The notes under the pieces were generated by a model, which was not told where the DNA came from, did not search any database, and was given only the letters and a program-made list of their open reading frames with translations. Shown here piece by piece: positions 33,247 to 43,220 of a DNA stretch of 64,000 bases. Where the stretch lies: contig NW_026946358.1 of NCBI RefSeq assembly GCF_035222275.1, positions 24,900 through 88,899 of the forward strand. The letters run 5' to 3'. The translations under genes and the position numbers were made by a program. Position 1 is the first letter of the stretch. Each line of letters starts with the position of its first letter. The stretch comes from Podospora bellae-mahoneyi. Its lineage: Eukaryota; Ascomycota; Sordariomycetes; Sordariales; Podosporaceae.

Positions 33247-33687
33247 TCTACATCAGCTACTTATAGTTCAGTTAATACGAGTATAGATTCATAGGCTGTC
33301 ACAGGATTTTCTGATGCATAAGGTTCATTTAATATAACAGTTTATAATGATAATACTCGTTCTACTAGTTGAGCTATAAAATTACGTTTTAAAATTGAGT
33401 TACATAACCGGGATTTACATATATTAAATGAAATTAAAAAATTCTTTAATGGAGGAACTATCATAACGGATGAAAATAGTCAAATTAAATTTGAGTCTTT
33501 AAAAGAATTAGAGTTGATTATAAATCATTTTGATAAATATCCTCTAGTTACAAAAAAATTTGAAGACTATCTACTTTTTAGACAAGCTTATGTAATGTTA
33601 AAAAACAAAGAACATTTAACTGAAGTAGGTTTAAAAGAAATACGTAATATAAAATTATATATGAATAAAGGAAGAGTTTTAAGTTAA
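33247..33687 (+). pseudogene. LAGLIDADG half-domain fused in frame behind rps3, with stops
   Basis: Same reading frame as the rps3 C terminus. After the rps3 stop (33244) come a second TAG at 33292-33294, where the motif needs Trp, and a TAA at 33319-33321, where it needs Glu (GFSDA-stop-GSFN). Downstream the frame is fully open for 120 codons: [57 protein letters not shown]. Ends with TAA 33685-33687. Only one LAGLIDADG motif is present. Confidence 0.85.
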
Positions 33688-34007
33688 AAAGCAATGTGGA
33701 AGCTATAAATAAAAAAAAAATAGCGGAAAATAATAGGTTTGTATTTAGGGCGTAAACTCGTACATTAATTTTAGGTACGAGCCCCATCTGGTGAAAAAAA
33801 AATAAGAAATGAAGAAATAGTCTGAACCCTTTTGTAAAAAATGGAAATAAATTAAAATGATAACAAGTTGAACAGGCTAATTTGCGCAAGAGTGTACATA
33901 ATGAGTGCGCGGTTTGGCACCTCGATGTCGGCTTAACTTATCCTCATGGATGCAGAAACTATGTAGGGTACGACTGTTCGTCGATTAAAAAGTTACATGA
34001 GCTGGGT

Positions 34008-35265
34008 GTTAGCCCTATAATATTGATACTTATATTAAGTAACAATGATTATGAATATTTCTGGATTAATTGCAAAAATATTTTTACCATATGATAATTA
34101 TCAGTAATAATAATTTGCAGCGAAGTTTATCTTAGCATAAATAAAAGATAAAATCGTTCAACGACTATAAGGTGAGTAATGCTAACAATAAACCTTTAAT
34201 AATATCCAAGCCTACCACCTAAGAAATACGTCAAAAATAAATTAAATTACAATATATGATGAATAAAACAACAATGATTAGATTTTTAAATTCTCTTAAT
34301 AAATTAGAAGGGAATAAGAAAGAATATCGCGGTAAATCAAAGCTACCTGTATATTTAAATGATGTTCTCATAGGGTTACTTTTAAGTGATGGACATTTAG
34401 AAAGAACTTCACCAACGAGTGCAGTTCGTCTTTCTGTAAGTTTTGGAGCTAAACATTCTTTATACTTGCGTCACTTATATGATCTATTTGAACCTTATAC
34501 AAATACAGGGCCAGCCTCTATCAGCGTAACTAACAGAAAGACTAAAACAAGTCATGAAGTTATAAGGTTTAAAACTGTAAGTTTACCACAATTGGTGTAT
34601 TATCATCAACTATTTTATGAATTAAATTCACAAGGTAAATTAATAAAAATTGTACCTTGTAATATAGTAGAGCTTATGTCTCCAGTGGTGTTAGCACATC
34701 TTATTATGGGGGATGGGAATTTAAAATTGCCTGACGAAATAATACGTATATACACTAATAGTTTTACTAAAGAAGAGGTCGAATTATTGTCTTTAGCTAT
34801 AACTAAAAAATTAAATATACTAAGTAAAGTTGCTCATGATAGAAATAATCAGTATATGATAACTATTAGTAAAAGTCAATTACCACTGGTAAGAGAGCTT
34901 ACTAAAGCTTATATGCATCCTTCTATGTACTATAAGCTAGGTTTAGAACCAGTTAACTTAGATTTTTTCGATACTGAGTATAAAAATATACCTGAACTAA
35001 ACCAGTTTAGCTCAGATTGTTATGATTACAAAGATATATTTGATAAATAACTGGAGTGCATTTAGCTTGCACAGCTATTTATATGTTTTGTATTGGTTTT
35101 ACAAGCAGCGTCTTGTACTTTGGTGTGATTTAGGATAGGTAGGTTAAGACATAGTCTGAACAGTATAGTGATATATTGAGCTAAGCTAAAATAAAAGATT
35201 ATAGGTGAGGTATATTAGGGCGCAAGCTCCTCCCTTATTTTTTTTTAGAATAGTATAACAAGTTG
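34008..35265 (+). mobile_element. group I intron rnl-i3
   Basis: Inserted after GAGCTGGGT in domain V; the exon resumes TAAATACGTCGTGAG. Core GCAGCGAAGTTTATCTTAGC, GTTCAACGACTATAAGGTG, GTAATGCTAACAATAAACC at about 34118-34190 and TAAGACATAGTCTGAACAG near 35140, close to those of rnl-i2 and cob-i3. Confidence 0.85.
34256..35050 (+). CDS. LAGLIDADG_2 family homing endonuclease (intact)
   Basis: 264 aa, uninterrupted and without internal TGA. Motif 1 LNDVLIGLLLSDGHLER (residues 34-50), motif 2 VVLAHLIMGDGNLK (about 145-158), plus FTKEEVELLSLAITKKLNI and MHPSMYYKLGLEP typical of the LAGLIDADG_2 (I-SceI-like) group. Its own ATG lies inside the intron, so it is expressed independently of rRNA splicing or from the intron. 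One of the few intact endonucleases in the window. Confidence 0.9.
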   Translation: MMNKTTMIRFLNSLNKLEGNKKEYRGKSKLPVYLNDVLIGLLLSDGHLERTSPTSAVRLSVSFGAKHSLYLRHLYDLFEPYTNTGPASISVTNRKTKTSHEVIRFKTVSLPQLVYYHQLFYELNSQGKLIKIVPCNIVELMSPVVLAHLIMGDGNLKLPDEIIRIYTNSFTKEEVELLSLAITKKLNILSKVAHDRNNQYMITISKSQLPLVRELTKAYMHPSMYYKLGLEPVNLDFFDTEYKNIPELNQFSSDCYDYKDIFDK

Positions 35266-35700
35266 TAAATACGTCGTGAGACAGTATGGTTTCTATCTTC
35301 TAGAGGGAATTAGAATATAACAAGGATTAATCTTGTACGAAAGGAACATGGGGTACTGTTGTATACCCAAAAGGTATGCCAATTTTATTAACCTCTGGTT
35401 TACCTGTTGTTTATGTGCCTTGTATTAATTTCTTTTTTTTCGACGTCGTACGAAAGAAAAAAAAGGAAAATGGGATGTTATAGTCACTAACTAAATAAAT
35501 AACATAAGCATGGCAGGAAAGCTAAGTTAGTCAAAGATAAGTGCTGAAAGCATATAGGCACGAAGCTTGTCTTGGGATATTTCTTAAATATACGTAATAT
35601 AATATTACGTCATTAGGCTTAATTTGCAAGAATCTAGAGATTTTAAGGTATTAAGTACTAATTTTATAGTAAACTATATAATTGATATATTTTATTTAAA

Positions 35701-35771
35701 GCCGAGTTAGCATAAAAGGAATGCAATTGTTTTGTAATCAATAGAAGTAAGTGCGATACTTGCACCCGGCT
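35701..35771 (+). tRNA. trnT: tRNA-Thr(TGT)
   Basis: First tRNA after rnl. Acceptor GCCGAGT/ACCCGGC (one mismatch), anticodon loop TTTGTAA (TGT), stem ATTGT/TCAAT with a terminal T-T mismatch. Confidence 0.8.
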
Positions 35772-35782
35772 AGGAGTTATAA

Positions 35783-35854
35783 GGATTAGTAGTCAAGTGG
35801 TACGACATAGCTCTTTCAATGCTACCATCGCAGGTTCGATTCCTGCCTAGTCTA
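35783..35854 (+). tRNA. trnE: tRNA-Glu(TTC)
   Basis: Acceptor GGATTAG/CTAGTCT, anticodon loop CTTTCAA (TTC), T arm GCAGG-TTCGATT-CCTGC. Confidence 0.85.
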
Positions 35855-36028
35855 TTAGGTAGGCGCAAGCGTACATACATAATGGCGAAGTATATCGAGG
35901 AGCTTGCGCTATATATATACAGCAGACGAAGTATAAATATCCCTACGTCAGGCGCGGAGGTTTACTTACGACGAGTTATATATATATAACCCTACGTATG
36001 TATGCCCAGCACCGTCATTCTTTTTATT

Positions 36029-36101
36029 GAGGCTATAGCTCAATTGGTAGAGCGTACTGCTCATAACAGTAATTATAAGTGTTCAAGTCACTTTAGCCTT
36101 A
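36029..36101 (+). tRNA. trnM: tRNA-Met(CAT), first copy
   Basis: Acceptor GAGGCTA/TAGCCTT, anticodon stem TACTG/CAGTA, loop CTCATAA (CAT). Which of the CAT tRNAs is initiator cannot be decided safely. Confidence 0.88.
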
Positions 36102-36190
36102 TGGCTGTATATTCAGCTGCAGACGACTTCGTCGTGCGCTTTAACTTTTAAGTGTATGACGAAGTCGTCTGCAGCAAAAGTTTTTAATAA

Positions 36191-36261
36191 TGCGGGTTGG
36201 TGTAATAGAAACATTTTTGGCTCATGCCCAAAAGACAAGGGTGCAAATCCTTTATCCGCAT
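36191..36261 (+). tRNA. trnM: tRNA-Met(CAT), second type
   Basis: Acceptor TGCGGGT/ATCCGCA, anticodon stem TTTGG/CCAAA, loop CTCATGC (CAT). Its body differs from the copies at 36029 and 37859. Confidence 0.88.
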
Positions 36262-36505
36262 CTGTATATAGATATAGATTTCAGGCTGGCTTGGCGGCTA
36301 CGCCACAGGAAGTATGCGGCGCTATATATATCGCTATATATAGCGGCGCAAGCTCCTCCTCGAGCTTGCGCCCTCCTCCTTTAATATGTAATATGAGCAT
36401 GCGCTTTAGACTGGTGCGACATATAGCGCTGGGCACACAAGCTTCCTGACGAAGTATGTCGGGCGCCATAAAATGTAAGGCTGCTCTTATTTATATCTTT
36501 ATTAT

Positions 36506-36587
36506 ATCCGAGTGCTGGAATGGTAGACAGTGCAAGCTTAAGTTTTGCTGGTTAATAGCCGTGAACGTTCAAGTCGTTCCTCGGATA
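36506..36587 (+). tRNA. trnL: tRNA-Leu(TAA)
   Basis: Acceptor ATCCGAG/CTCGGAT, anticodon stem GCAAG/TTTGC, loop CTTAAGT (TAA), variable arm present. Confidence 0.9.
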
Positions 36588-36699
36588 TTATATAGTTCTG
36601 GGTGCTATATATAGCGCAAGCTCCTCCTCCTCCTCAGGGTTGAGATGTTGCTACTTGCGCTAAATATTTTAAGCGTACGGCGAAGTCGTCTGCACATAA

Positions 36700-36772
36700 G
36701 GGGATATAGTCTAATTTGGTAAAACGCTGACTTTGCACGTCGGATTTTCAGGTTCAATTCCTGATTTCTCCA
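36700..36772 (+). tRNA. trnA: tRNA-Ala(TGC)
   Basis: Acceptor GGGGATA/TTTCTCC, anticodon stem CTGAC/GTCGG, loop TTTGCAC (TGC). Confidence 0.88.
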
Positions 36773-36775
36773 TAA

Positions 36776-36848
36776 GCCTGAGAAGCTCAATTGGTAGAGC
36801 AGAGCATTGAAGCTGCTTTGGTTGTAAGTTCAAGTCTTACCTTAGGCA
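36776..36848 (+). tRNA. trnF: tRNA-Phe(GAA)
   Basis: Only three bases after trnA. Acceptor GCCTGAG/CTTAGGC, anticodon stem GAGCA/TGCTT, loop TTGAAGC (GAA). Confidence 0.9.
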
Positions 36849-36857
36849 TAAAATATA

Positions 36858-36941
36858 ATGGATGTGCTGGAAATGGTAGACAGGAGCCGCTTAGGACGGT
36901 TTGGTTTAACGACTGTACAAGTTCAAATCTTGTCATCTATA
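36858..36941 (+). tRNA. trnL: tRNA-Leu(TAG)
   Basis: Acceptor ATGGATG/CATCTAT, anticodon stem AGCCG/CGGTT, loop CTTAGGA (TAG), variable arm. Confidence 0.9.
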
Positions 36942-36999
36942 TTTTATAATATATAGAAAATTTAGGCTGCAGCTACTAAAGCTAAAGCTCTTTATTGAG

Positions 37000-37072
37000 T
37001 ATGTTGTGGACTAATGGGTAAGTCATAAATTTTTGGTATTTACAATTGAGTGTTCGAATCACTCCAACATAA
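37000..37072 (+). tRNA. trnQ: tRNA-Gln(TTG)
   Basis: Acceptor TATGTTG/CAACATA, anticodon stem TAAAT/ATTTA, loop TTTTGGT (TTG). Confidence 0.9.
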
Positions 37073-37123
37073 TTTTTTTCTATCCGAGCTTGCGTCCTGG
37101 CGAAGTATGTCGGGGGGGGGCGT

Positions 37124-37174
37124 GCGATATACCGCACGAAAAAGATTAAATGGATTTTTCGTGCGGTATATCGC
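37124..37174. repeat. 20-bp inverted repeat
   Basis: Arms 37124-37143 and 37155-37174 are perfectly complementary (GCGATATACCGCACGAAAAA), loop 11 bases. Just downstream of trnQ; a G9 run precedes it. Confidence 0.85.
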
Positions 37175-37476
37175 GCGCACAAGCTCAGAAAATTTATAAT
37201 TAGGTTAGTAGTGCTATGTTTATACGCTACACAGGCGCAAGCTCTAATTATTGCTATAATATACTTATATTTAAGCTGCAATTGTGGCTTCGCAGCTTCG
37301 CGTGCTAAAGTTCTAAAAAAAAATAAACCTCGTATTTATTATATAATAAATATTCTAAAGCTTATAGAGCTTGTGCGCGATATATACCACACGGAAAATA
37401 TGAGAATATTAATATTGAGAAGGAGCTTGCTTGCGCTATATATAGCGCAAGCTCCTCCTCGCTCTTATTATTTTAA

Positions 37477-37551
37477 GGATAATATAGCTCAATAGGTAGA
37501 GCGACTGTATGTGGCACAGTAGGTTCTCTGTTCAAATCAGAGTATTGTCCC
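37477..37551 (+). tRNA. trnH: tRNA-His(GTG)
   Basis: Acceptor GGATAAT/ATTGTCC, anticodon stem ACTGT/ACAGT, loop ATGTGGC (GTG). Confidence 0.9.
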
Positions 37552-37570
37552 TTTATTGTTTTTAGGAGGA

Positions 37571-37602
37571 GGAGCGCGGTGCTATATATAGCACCGCGCT
37601 CC
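37571..37602. repeat. perfect 32-bp palindrome
   Basis: Half-site GGAGCGCGGTGCTATA followed at once by its complement; the centre is the GCTATATATAGC module. Twenty bases after trnH, so it could act in 3'-end formation or simply be a mobile hairpin. Confidence 0.85.
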
Positions 37603-37770
37603 CTATCCTTTTTTTCCTTACGCTAAGGACTAGCACTACCTGCACACGATTTCTTGCGACGTATACGCTAGTATAACTAAGTCGTACGTACTACGTACTC
37701 CTTATATATTTAGGGTGCTGGGCTTACATACGTACGGCTATATATATAGATCTATAGCTCGTTATCTGTA

Positions 37771-37813
37771 CGCGACGTAGTATGCATACATACCGTATGC
37801 ATACTACGTCGCG
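37771..37813. repeat. 19-bp inverted repeat
   Basis: Arms 37771-37789 and 37795-37813 (CGCGACGTAGTATGCATAC and complement), loop five bases, next to GCGCGAGCTCCTCCTCG module sequence. Confidence 0.85.
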
Positions 37814-37858
37814 CGAGCTCCTCCTCGTGTGTGCGCAAGCTCTAATATAATAAAGTAG

Positions 37859-37929
37859 GCCCGGGTAGTTTAAAGGTAAAACCTTAATTTCATACGTTAA
37901 AGATGAGAATTCGATTTTCTCCCCAGGTT
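37859..37929 (+). tRNA. trnM: tRNA-Met(CAT), third type
   Basis: Acceptor GCCCGGG/CCCAGGT (one mismatch), anticodon stem TTAAT/GTTAA, loop TTCATAC (CAT), T arm GAGAA-TTCGATT-TTCTC. An identical copy lies at 51354-51424. A CAT tRNA could also be a lysidine-modified tRNA-Ile, but no evidence decides this. Confidence 0.85.
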
Positions 37930-37972
37930 AGTTGATTGGTTGGCTGATTGGTTGGTTGATTGGTTGGTTGAT
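37930..37972 (+). repeat. GATTGGTTG tandem repeat
   Basis: Five to six imperfect units of TGATTGGTTG directly after trnM. The second trnM copy lacks it. Confidence 0.75.
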
Positions 37973-38199
37973 TTTTAGAATGAGGAGTTTTTATATGTTT
38001 TTATAGGAGCTTGCACGACTTCGCCATATAAGGTGGTGGCAGACATACATATATGTCACCGTACGTATGCGCCGTATTTATTTGAGTTATAACAGTAAAG
38101 AGCATCACATCGTTGCTTATTATTTAAGCAAGCTCGCTAATTATTAGCCGTTCAAGCTTGCTTAAAATAATAAAGCCTTAAATTTTTTTTTTTTATTTT

Positions 38200-39870
38200 A
38201 TGATATTTATAAGTATAATAGGATTATTACTGTCGAATGCCGTTACTTTAAGGCAGGATATGTCGGTTAACTTCAACCGAATTGCTCTTATAGATTTGAT
38301 TTATTGTATTTTACATGATACAATGAGTTTGTCTATAATTAATAAAGGTATTGGGCTACATGGAGGTTTATTACATATTACTAATATAACATTAATATTT
38401 CATATATTTATTTTTTTTTTAAGTATATTAATATTACAATTAACGAGTTTCTACCCCCGAAAAGCCTGAATACCTGAACATTCATCATTAAAAGATATAA
38501 TTTATCAAAAATTTTTAAATTATAGAACCAAAATTTTTAATAAAATGGGGGAACATATGAAAATTATCGAATATCCTTTAATATTATTATTTGTTATCAG
38601 TGGAGCAGTCTTTTTAATGTCTACGAATGATTTAGTTTCTATATTTCTTTCTATTGAATTGCAAAGTTATGGCTTGTATTTATTAAGTACTATTTATAGA
38701 AATTCTGAATTATCTACAGCAGGGGGTTTAATTTATTTTTTATTAGGTGGTTTAAGCTCGTGCTTTATTTTATTAGGTACAAGTTTATTATATATTAATT
38801 CTGGTACTACAAGTCTGGATGGGCTTTATATACTTAATAGTATAAGTGATGTAAAAGATGGTGCTGCGGATATGCCTGCTTTAACTTCATGGTATAAATC
38901 ATATTATTTAAATTTTGCTTTACTAGTATTTAGTATAGGGTTTTTATTTAAAGTAAGTGCAGCACCTTTTCATTTTTGATCTCCTGACGTATATGATGCT
39001 ATACCCACTATAGTTACAACATTTGTGGCTATAATAGCTAAAATTTCTATTTTTATATTTTTGTTAGAATTAGTTTATCATACAAATAATTATTTATCAG
39101 AATTTAGTTGAACATACCTTTTATTAATAAGTTCTCTTTTTTCATTAATAATTGGAACTGTTGTTGGTTTGACACAATTTAGAATTAAGAGATTACTTGC
39201 GTACAGTACTATCTCTCATGTAGGTTTTATATTATTAGCTTTAAGTGGTTGTAGTATAGAATCAACACAAGCTTTTATATTTTATTTAATACAATATTCT
39301 ATAAGTAATTTAAATGTGTTTATTATAATAATTACTATAGGGTTTTCTTTATATGGTTATATAACAACAAATAAAGAATATAAAGATTTATTAGATAAAA
39401 ATAACTCTCCAATACAAGTAATTAGCCAATTAAAAGGGTATTTCTATATAAATCCTTTATTATCTTTAAGTTTAGCTATCACAATTTTCTCTTTTGTGGG
39501 TATACCACCTCTAGTAGGGTTTTTTGCCAAACAGATGGTATTAAGTGCTGCTTTAGATAATGGTTATATTTTCTTAACTTTAATTGCAATACTTACTAGT
39601 GTAATTGGTGCAGTTTATTACTTAAATATAATAAAAAAAATTTTTTTCTATTTACCTGATCATAGTATAAATCCTTCTATAGGTGAATTTTTATTTAAAA
39701 AGGGTTTAATCTTTGAAGCTGGGGATTTTAAGGGTAGAATTACACTTATATCTAGCCCTTTTTCTATTACAATTTCTATAATTACATTGGTAATATTATT
39801 ATTTATATTTATGAATAAAGAATGATTAAGTATGGGTACCATATTGGTACAAGTTTTATTTAGTAATTAA
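38200..39870 (+). CDS. nad2: NADH dehydrogenase subunit 2
   Basis: Antiporter-like subunit of complex I, 556 aa, no intron. Blocks: [72 protein letters not shown]10 run at about 38411-38420 is in frame. Stop TAA 39868-39870 lies directly against the nad3 ATG, so the two are likely co-transcribed and co-translated. Confidence 0.95.
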
Positions 39871-40284
39871 ATGAGTAGTATGACATTATTTATTTTATTT
39901 GTATCTATAATTGCTTTACTTTTTTTATTTATTAATTTAATATTTGCTCCTCATAATCCTTATCAAGAGAAGTATAGCATATTTGAATGTGGTTTTCATA
40001 GTTTTTTAGGGCAAAATAGAACACAATTTGGTGTTAAATTTTTTATTTTCGCTTTAGTATACTTATTATTAGATTTAGAAATATTATTAACTTTTCCTTT
40101 TGCTGTTAGTGAGTATGTCAATAATATTTACGGTTTAATTATATTATTAGGGTTTATAACTATTATAACTATAGGTTTTGTTTATGAATTAGGTAAAAGT
40201 GCATTGAAAATTGATAGTAGACAGGTAATAACAATGACAAGGTTTAATTATTCTTCAACAATAGAGTATTTAGGTAAAATATAA
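39871..40284 (+). CDS. nad3: NADH dehydrogenase subunit 3
   Basis: 137 aa, starts directly after the nad2 stop. [40 protein letters not shown] and the C-terminal [10 protein letters not shown] are diagnostic. Complex I membrane subunit. Confidence 0.95.
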
Positions 40285-40539
40285 ATTTGGACTTTATTTT
40301 ATAAAATGCCAATTTTGTACTTCTGCTGATTATTTAATTTGTACTTCGAGCTTACGCCGAAGCACGAAGTAGTGCTAATATTTAGCGAAAGGCAAAAAAA
40401 AATTTTTTTTAGGTGTAAGCTCTATAAATTGTAAATAATATATTATATACCTATATATAGCTGTTTATGTTTAATATTAATAAAATTAATGCGGGTGGCG
40501 GCATATGTTGGCTAGCTAAAAAGTCACCTTTTATTTTTT

Positions 40540-40611
40540 TTCCCATTAGCTCAATGGTAGAGCAGAATACTTCTAATATTACGGTTTTTAGTTCGAGTCT
40601 AAAATGGGAAT
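40540..40611 (+). tRNA. trnR: tRNA-Arg(TCT)
   Basis: Acceptor TTCCCAT/ATGGGAA, anticodon loop CTTCTAA (TCT), stem GAATA/TATTA with one mismatch. Reads AGR. Confidence 0.85.
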
Positions 40612-40768
40612 CATTATTTATCCTTATACTTTTAAAGGATATACAGTTATTATATTACTTTTTTTACTGATCTGATATTTATGGCTTTACTTTTAAATTT
40701 ATTTAGTAGATAATTCGCCCCCCTTTTCTTTACTCAGCCTGATTTTTTTTTTCATGCTATATCTGAGT

Positions 40769-40890
40769 CTTCGTACGGGATATTTATACTTCGTCTGCGC
40801 TATATATAGCGAGGAGCTTGCGCTATATATAGCGCAAGCTCCTCCTCGACATACTTCGTCAGTATGTATGTATGCTTGCGCCCTCCTCGC
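40769..40890. repeat. composite GC-rich module cluster upstream of rns
   Basis: Order: TACTTCGTCTGC, GCTATATATAGCGAGGAGC, TTGCGCTATATATAGCGCAA (a perfect 20-base palindrome), GCTCCTCCTCGACATACTTC, GTCAGTATGTATGTATGC, TTGCGCCCTCCTCGC. It matches the cluster in the nad5 group II intron. Confidence 0.8.
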
Positions 40891-41014
40891 TCTAAAGTAT
40901 CTTAAAATATATTAGTGATGTTATTGTAATTTAATTTAATTTAATTTATAATATCATTAATTGATAAAGTGGTGTTAAATAAGGCGCGGCGCAAGCTCGC
41001 CTTTACTCACTTTA

Positions 41015-42776
41015 ACCAAAGTTGAGTTTGGTGATGGCTCTGATTGAACACTGTCCAAATACTTGACACATGCTAATCGAACGTTTAATTAAATTTTACA
41101 GTTGCAGTAAAGTTATTCTTTCCTTTCTGTAAAACTGGTTATTAAGGAGGTTTAAATTTAGGGTTTATTCTCCTCTATTTATAAGGTTAATCTCTCTAAA
41201 GGGGTTTTTTTAATTAAAAGTGGTGTACAGGTGAGTATTATGGTTTTTTGTACTACCTAAAAGTAAAGGCAAATCCTTTATAGTAATAAAGAACGGTCAT
41301 GTTCGCTTTTAGATGAAGATAAAAAATCTCGGGGAAAGGTAGTTGTTAAGGTAATTGCTTAACAAGCCTAGTATTCTCTTAGTCGAAGCTGAGAAAGGTT
41401 GATCGACCACATTGGGGATGAAAAAATCCCAAGGCAAACGAAGTACAGCAGTGAGGAATATTGGTCAATGGCCTAACGGCTGAACTGGTAACTTGGAAGA
41501 ATGGCTCCATAAAAATGGAGTTAATCGATTTATCGAATAAAATTCTGTATACATACCTATAATGACGGTATGTACATCTTGTCTTGACCAATTGCGTGCC
41601 AGCAGTCGCGGCAATACGTAAGAGACTAGTGTTATTCATCTTAAATAGGTTTAAAGGGTACTTAGACGGTAGAATTTGCCTTAACGGGAACAATTTTACT
41701 AGAGTTTTATATAAGAAGATCTTACTCTAGAGTGTAGAGTTGTAATTCATTAATACCTAGGGGACTGGTAAAGGCGAAGGCAATCTTTTATATAAAAACT
41801 GACGTTGAAGGACGAAGGCTTAGGTCACAAAAAGGATTAGATACCCAAGTAGTCTTAGCAGTCAATTATGAATGCCATAGGTTAGATATAGTTAAATACA
41901 AAAAGGGCGTAAGCTCGTATTAAATTTTACCATCTAGTCTATAAATGAAAGTGTAAGCATTTCACCTCAAGAGTAATGTGGCAACGCAGGAACTGAAATC
42001 ACTAGACCGTTTCTGACACCAGCAGTGAAGTATGTTATTTAATTCGATGACCCACGAAAAACCTTACCACAACTTGAATATAAAAAAATGCTATCTACTA
42101 CCATCACTTATTTAAAGGTAGCGGCGCGGGGCGGCGAAAGCTCCTCCTCGCTCTAAATTTAAGTGTTAGGCGCAAGCTCTAAGATATATAGCTGGCTAAA
42201 TATTATTTAGCTAACTATGCTTTTAGGTTATAGATTAATGCAAGTATTATACAAGTGTTGCACGGCTGTCTTCAGTTGATGTTGTGAAACTGTGGTTCGG
42301 TCCATGGAATTAACGAAAACCCTTGCTTTATTTGTAAATTATAAAATAAAGCAGTTCACCTGTATATGGGTTATGATAAAAGGGATCAAGACAAGTCCTC
42401 ATGGCCTTGATGTTGTGGGCTATAGACGTGCCACATGTACCTAAACAAAGAGATGCAAAAATGTGAATTTTAGCTAATCTCCCAAAATAGGATAAAATTA
42501 GATATGGATTGTAGTCTGAAACTCGGCTATATGAATAAGAAATTGCTAGTAATCGTGGATCACCATGACACGGTGAATATAACTTCGGATTGGTACTAAC
42601 CACTCGTCACATGCTGAAAGGAGTATGCGCAATAAGTTTGCTGTTCTGTATTAAACAAGAATAGATGACGGTGCAAGCTAGATTTTATTTTTTAATATGG
42701 GGCTCTTCGTATGTGTGACTCTGATTAGTGTAAAGTCGAAATACGGTTCGTGTAGTGGAAGTTGCACGGGACTTAT
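41015..42776 (+). rRNA. rns: small subunit ribosomal RNA
   Basis: Landmarks: GTTGAGTTTGGTGATGGCTC (41021), GAGGAATATTGGTCAATGGC (41454), GTGCCAGCAGTCGCGGCAAT (41596), GATTAGATACCCAAGTAGTC (41836), AATTCGATGACCCACGAAAA (42041), TGTCTTCAGTTGATGTTGTG (42268), TAATCGTGGATCACCATGAC (42550), and AAGTCGAAATACGGTTCGTG (42733). No intron. GC modules sit in variable loops at about 41903-41915 and 42120-42182. Ends approximate. Confidence 0.92.
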
Positions 42777-42894
42777 TATACTTAACAATAAAAATTTTTA
42801 TGAAAATCCTCAAATCAAATTTTGATTGATTTTTATATATATATAGGAATATATTCTAAATATCACTTGTTATATTTATTATATACTATATATA

Positions 42895-42982
42895 AGGAGA
42901 GTCCCGTTTGTTGGTATGACGGGTTAAGCTGTAAACTTAATGACTAATAAAGTCATCGAAGGTTCAATTCCTTTCTTTCCTA
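42895..42982 (+). tRNA. trnY: tRNA-Tyr(GTA)
   Basis: Acceptor AGGAGAG/CTTTCCT, anticodon stem TTAAG/CTTAA, loop CTGTAAA (GTA), long variable arm (TGACTAATAAAGTCA). Confidence 0.9.
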
Positions 42983-43220
42983 CTATAAAGGGTGGACACA
43001 CACGCCTTTATAAAAATTGGTTAGGCGTACTGCATACATACATACTGACGAAGTATGTATGTCTGCTATATAAATAAAAAAAAATTTTTTTTATTAAAAA
43101 GATAATAATATACTAGCCTTTTTTGCTCAAAACAAAACAAAACAAAACAAAAAAAAACAGAAAAAAAACAAATAAATCAAATCAAGTAAAAAAATAAAAA
43201 AAAAAAAATAAAACGATAAA
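42983..43220. repeat. spacer trnY-cox3
   Basis: A GACGAAGTATGTATG module near 43049 and an A-rich tract with AAAAC/AAAC repeats (about 43130-43210) that forms the cox3 leader. No gene. Confidence 0.5.

Larger units (their letters stand above)
31464..33870 (+). mobile_element. group I intron rnl-i2 at the omega site, carrying rps3
   Basis: Splits TAGGGAT/AACAGG, the same site as the yeast omega intron (target of I-SceI). Near the start are GAAGCGAAATTTATCTCAGC and CGTTCAACGACTATAAGGTGAGTAATGC, near the end GAAATAGTCTGAACCC; these core pieces are shared with rnl-i3 (group IA-like). Instead of an active endonuclease it carries rps3 followed by a dead LAGLIDADG frame. Confidence 0.9.
26830..35690 (+). 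rRNA. rnl: large subunit ribosomal RNA (4 exons, 3 introns)
   Basis: Exons about 26830-27481, 29033-31463, 33871-34007 and 35266 to about 35690. Landmarks: GTGAATTGAAATATCTTATT near 26995, AGTGAAAAGTACCGTGAGGG near 27160, GGATAGCTGGT at 27471, TCCTAAGGTAGCGAAACGCC near 30341, GACGAGAAGACCCTATGCAG near 30472, ACGCTAGGGAT/AACAGGCTAATTTGCGC across the second intron, CGTCGATTAAAAAG...GAGCTGGGT, ACGTCGTGAGACAGT, TTGTACGAAAGGAACATGGGG near 35332. Variable regions contain GC modules (about 29130-29158, 30720-30745, 31180-31240). Ends are approximate, because the termini are not conserved. Confidence 0.9.

Noticed and set aside
36156-36469. Several short ORFs around trnM and trnL
   Set aside because: They overlap tRNA genes and GC modules and have no coding signal.
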